DNA of 64,000 nucleotides, taken from Stratiolaelaps scimitus. Lineage: Eukaryota > Arthropoda > Arachnida > Mesostigmata > Laelapidae. The notes under the pieces were generated by a model that was not told the origin of the DNA, did not search any database, and saw only the letters and a program-made list of their open reading frames with translations. The stretch covers positions 9,685,501 through 9,749,500 of the forward strand of contig JABWDB010000007.1 in the NCBI GenBank assembly GCA_019614645.1, read 5' to 3'. Made by a program: the position numbers and the translations under genes. Shown piece by piece: positions 61,059 through 64,000 of the stretch (position 1 is its first letter; each line of letters starts with the position of its first letter).

Positions 61059-62001
61059 CTAATTATCTCTCAGGATCGCCCCAGATTATGTTGACAGACG
61101 GAGCTAGTTAGTTGTGGAGTTCTTACGCTTACCGGAATGAAGAGAACGGACGAAAGCTCATTCAGTGTACGGCACCGGTGGCCATAGCTGTACGGATACG
61201 CGCGAGTGAAACAGGGTAAGTAGCTCATATTGAGGTCAACCTCGCGAATCTCGAGCTAGGGTCTAATTTGAAGTAACAACCGTACTTAGATTTGAAGTCA
61301 CTTTGTAGTTGACTCATAAGGTCCAATTTTTTTTTATATCTATTCCAAAGTGCGACCACCCTGCGGCCCTAGTTCTGTTATGCGATTAATACTTCGCCAG
61401 CGGTATACTCAACACAATTGCTGGCTACCGTCAGCCTTCAGACCAATTAATATGCTGAATGACATTTCGCGCGGAACTGCTCAACGTATTGTATAACAAA
61501 GATGTAAATGTGTCTATTTCTTAGGCTTAAAGCCGTACAAAATAACGAATGGCGCCAAGCTATTCTTCCTATCGACATCGATCGAACGGCATAACTGGCG
61601 AGTATTGCTTCGTCATCGCGATACGAAGGACAAGCAGAGGTCGCGCATGACTAGGCCCGCACCGCACAGGAGAAACAACGCATAGCCCATAGTGTGAGAG
61701 AGTGGAAACGTGCAAAGATATTGACGCCAATCGTCGCGGGCCAATAGGAAGGGACCGAGCGGTCCCGGCTTCAGCGGTACCACACAGGGCAGACTTGCGA
61801 TAGACCGAACGCGAATTCTTGACGGTGAATTTCGGGAAACAAAACCGATGTATGGAATGCTGCTTCTTACGTAAGCGTCAGCGGGAGGCCCGGCCTTCAA
61901 CCTCGCCGACGGTGGCAATGCCGGTGACAAAGCTTATTGGTCGAGAGGCAACGGCTTTTCGACAGGGAAAATGCGGTGTCTCAGATCGGCGACTTCAAAT
62001 C

Positions 62002-62030
62002 GCCAGCCAGCCAGCCGGCCAGCCAGCCAA
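62002..62030. repeat. (CCAG)n tetranucleotide repeat
   Basis: gccagccagccagccggcca and continuation. Confidence 0.75.
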
Positions 62031-64000
62031 GTCAGCCGGAAAGTAAGGAGGCGACCAGTAGCGCCTATTGCCTGAGGCGTCATCTCGCCTGAACAACGAC
62101 GGCGCTACGGGGCCAACTCAAAAGGCATACTCAGTCGCTGGCGTTGCCAGGCTCACTTTTTCTATAGGACGAGACAGCATATACGAAAGAACGTGTTGAA
62201 TGCTACCCCTGCCGGAGGGACGAGCGACGCTACTCGCCGACGCCAGCTGCGAAAGTTAGCCGCAACGCGGTGAACAGTCCGTGTCGGTTTCTACCAGCGT
62301 TGGCGGCAGTCGATAGCCCGCAGAGCTAGAATACCTGAGCGAGTGTGAGGGCTCGAGGAAAAAAACTCGCGAAACATAGACTCGCCATGTGACTAAGTCA
62401 ACGAGCCGCGCGTTCACGAGTCGCCAGAGGTATGTTGGCTTTGCAGACGCTTAAAATTGCCGATAGCTTTTCTTACCCGGGCCGCTGTTTGTGGCCGCCA
62501 ACAAGGCGCCTTAAGGGGAGGAAACGCCTTCGGTACTGTCGACGAACGACGTGAACGGGTCTGTGCGTCTGCCTGTCTGTATCTCGGACAACGGCACAAC
62601 ACGCAAAAACTTGCGACTCGCGCGACGCACCATTGAGGTGCTAACAAATGAAGTGGTGATTTGCACTACAGCATCAGTAGCAGCTGGCTGATGACACCCT
62701 GTCCAAGAGCCGGAAAATCAGTAGGTCGCGGCTAGCGTGTGCGTAGCAGAGACTACAAACAAACATGGCTCGTAGGTAAACATCGCTACATTATTGCTTG
62801 AAACAGCTCGCAGCTTCGAAATGGAAATCTCGTCCGTCTTTTGCATACAGGCTTCGTCGTAACAACACGAGTTCGCTCGGCAGAACAGCAACGTCGAGCG
62901 GTCATAGCACGGCCATCCTTAGATTGTAGCTGACAGAACAAGCTGAACATCGTAAAACCTTGGGTCGCAATATTGAAACGGTTGCAACTGCATGGTAGCC
63001 GAACCTCGATCGTCAATGGTTTTGGTGGTACTACCCTTACTCTTGGGACGGATCGAATATTTGTTGAGGTGTTGAAATGCGTATGTGTCAACATACACGT
63101 GTCGTATAACCCTTCGATGAGTGCTTGGACTCAAACGACACATTAACGTTACCAATCGCCGCTGTGTTTGGTACAGACGGGCTCGCTTCTGTGTGGATCA
63201 CTGAAAGGTGAACCCATATCAATTTTGACTGACAAAACAAATCTATTTCATCTCTAGCGATACGCATAGTACACCCTGCAGATATAACTGTGTTCGTTGC
63301 AAGCACTGAACACTAGACTGAATGCACTGCGATCGAGAAGTTTCAATCATGGCTGTCTCCATAAGGCCCGTGTGAATCCGGTAGTGGCGAGGTTACAATG
63401 ACAAAGGCGTCAATGTTTGCCACTTGGTTAAATTAGCATAATACATTTCATAGATTCAACTATGTATTACGAATTAATCAAGCAGCGTCTCCCATTTATC
63501 AGAATGGCTAACTGACAGCAACGAAATGCATTGTAAACTATCTTTCGTCAACAAAGCGGAATCGTATGTAGGGTTCGAGGGTCCTGATATCGTCCTTATA
63601 GAATCGAGAGATTTGTCCAAATTTCTCCAGGACTCTCTTACGCAAGAGGAGCTCATGACCAGATCTGTGTCAACTTACGTAAACATATATGGGTTGCCTT
63701 GATATAAGAGGTGAACTCTACTGGATTGCCCTCTCTCCGATAGCGCTCAGCGGACCGAGCAAATCAAGCAAAGTGTGTCTTTGTCCTGCGTCTCAGCAAT
63801 GTATAAGAATCTGAAGTTGACGAAAATAAAATTAAATAATCATCACCATTAATTCGGTATCGATGTTGAATAGATGCTGCTTCCCACCTATGAATGACTT
63901 TCAATTCCAGCTGGCAAGGTCTCTCCGTTGGTTGTCCAAAACGATTCGATTGGGGAGATAATGGCATGTATTCTACCAGCTCACTGGGACATCTGTCCTT

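Larger units (their letters stand above)
60335..64000. other. No supported gene at the right end
   Basis: A minus-strand ATG at about 61689 in good context starts MGYALFLLCGAGLVM, a short hydrophobic start with no continuation found. Other frames at 61.6-62.65 kb are Arg/Pro-rich products of GC-rich sequence. No transposon signature was noticed. Confidence 0.45.

Noticed and set aside
1..64000. CRISPR array, prokaryotic operon or horizontally transferred bacterial block
   Set aside because: No regularly spaced direct repeats, no ribosome-binding sites with tandem ORFs, and the simple-repeat pattern is that of eukaryotic nuclear DNA throughout.

Overview
The window is non-bacterial nuclear DNA from an animal. 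It has no operon-like or tightly packed ORFs. It has one convincing protein-coding exon, dense (TA)n, (CAG/CAA)n, (GA)n, (TG)n and (TAA)n microsatellites, and interspersed tRNA-derived SINEs and LINE debris. An arthropod with a fairly large, repeat-rich genome fits best, a mite or tick being one possibility, but the sequence alone does not prove the lineage. Most of the window is intergenic or intronic. Nearly all open frames are short, overlap frames on the other strand, or consist of simple-repeat translations (poly-YI, poly-Q, poly-RE).

The clearest gene is an LRAT/HRASLS-type (PLAAT-like) domain protein on the minus strand at about 16.76-17.22 kb. It keeps both histidines and the surrounding motifs of the NlpC/P60-like fold, but the position of the catalytic cysteine is an alanine, so it looks like a pseudoenzyme. 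Its 5' leader carries a (CAA/CAG)n tract. It either ends in a short tail or splices at a GTGCGT donor to a downstream exon, for which one candidate lies at about 15.7-15.9 kb.

Mobile DNA explains much of the rest. Family A is a tRNA-derived SINE (sense on the minus strand) with copies at about 0.27, 34.46, 41.79 and 60.08 kb. The 60 kb copy is near full length with recognisable A and B boxes. The 41.8 kb and 34.5 kb copies are 5'-truncated and flanked by perfect 16-bp and 13-bp target-site duplications. Family B shares a conserved 3' block (ACTTAAGCAT ... GCAGTTCC ... AATAAA) at about 28.57, 33.7, 48.45, 51.5 and 55.76 kb. Two of these copies also have a tRNA-like B box upstream, which suggests a SINE/LINE pair. 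Family C is a two-copy repeat at about 20.36 and 21.79 kb, also with a B-box-like element. A degraded non-LTR reverse-transcriptase C-terminus lies at 53.3-53.8 kb and ends in AATAAA plus a (TTA)n tail.

By eye, GC-rich patches at about 7.2-7.8, 16-18.3, 29.2-30, 57.4-58.6 and 61.6-62.6 kb contrast with AT-rich stretches, and may mark promoters or first exons. A few weak candidate secreted-protein ORFs sit in them (7.2-7.6 kb minus, 9.67 kb plus, 58.48 kb plus). Several perfect inverted repeats are present, notably a 14-bp stem at 1365-1396 and a (TA)n cruciform with GC-containing arms at 10158-10208. No rRNA, functional tRNA, CRISPR array, known miRNA or prokaryotic island was recognised.
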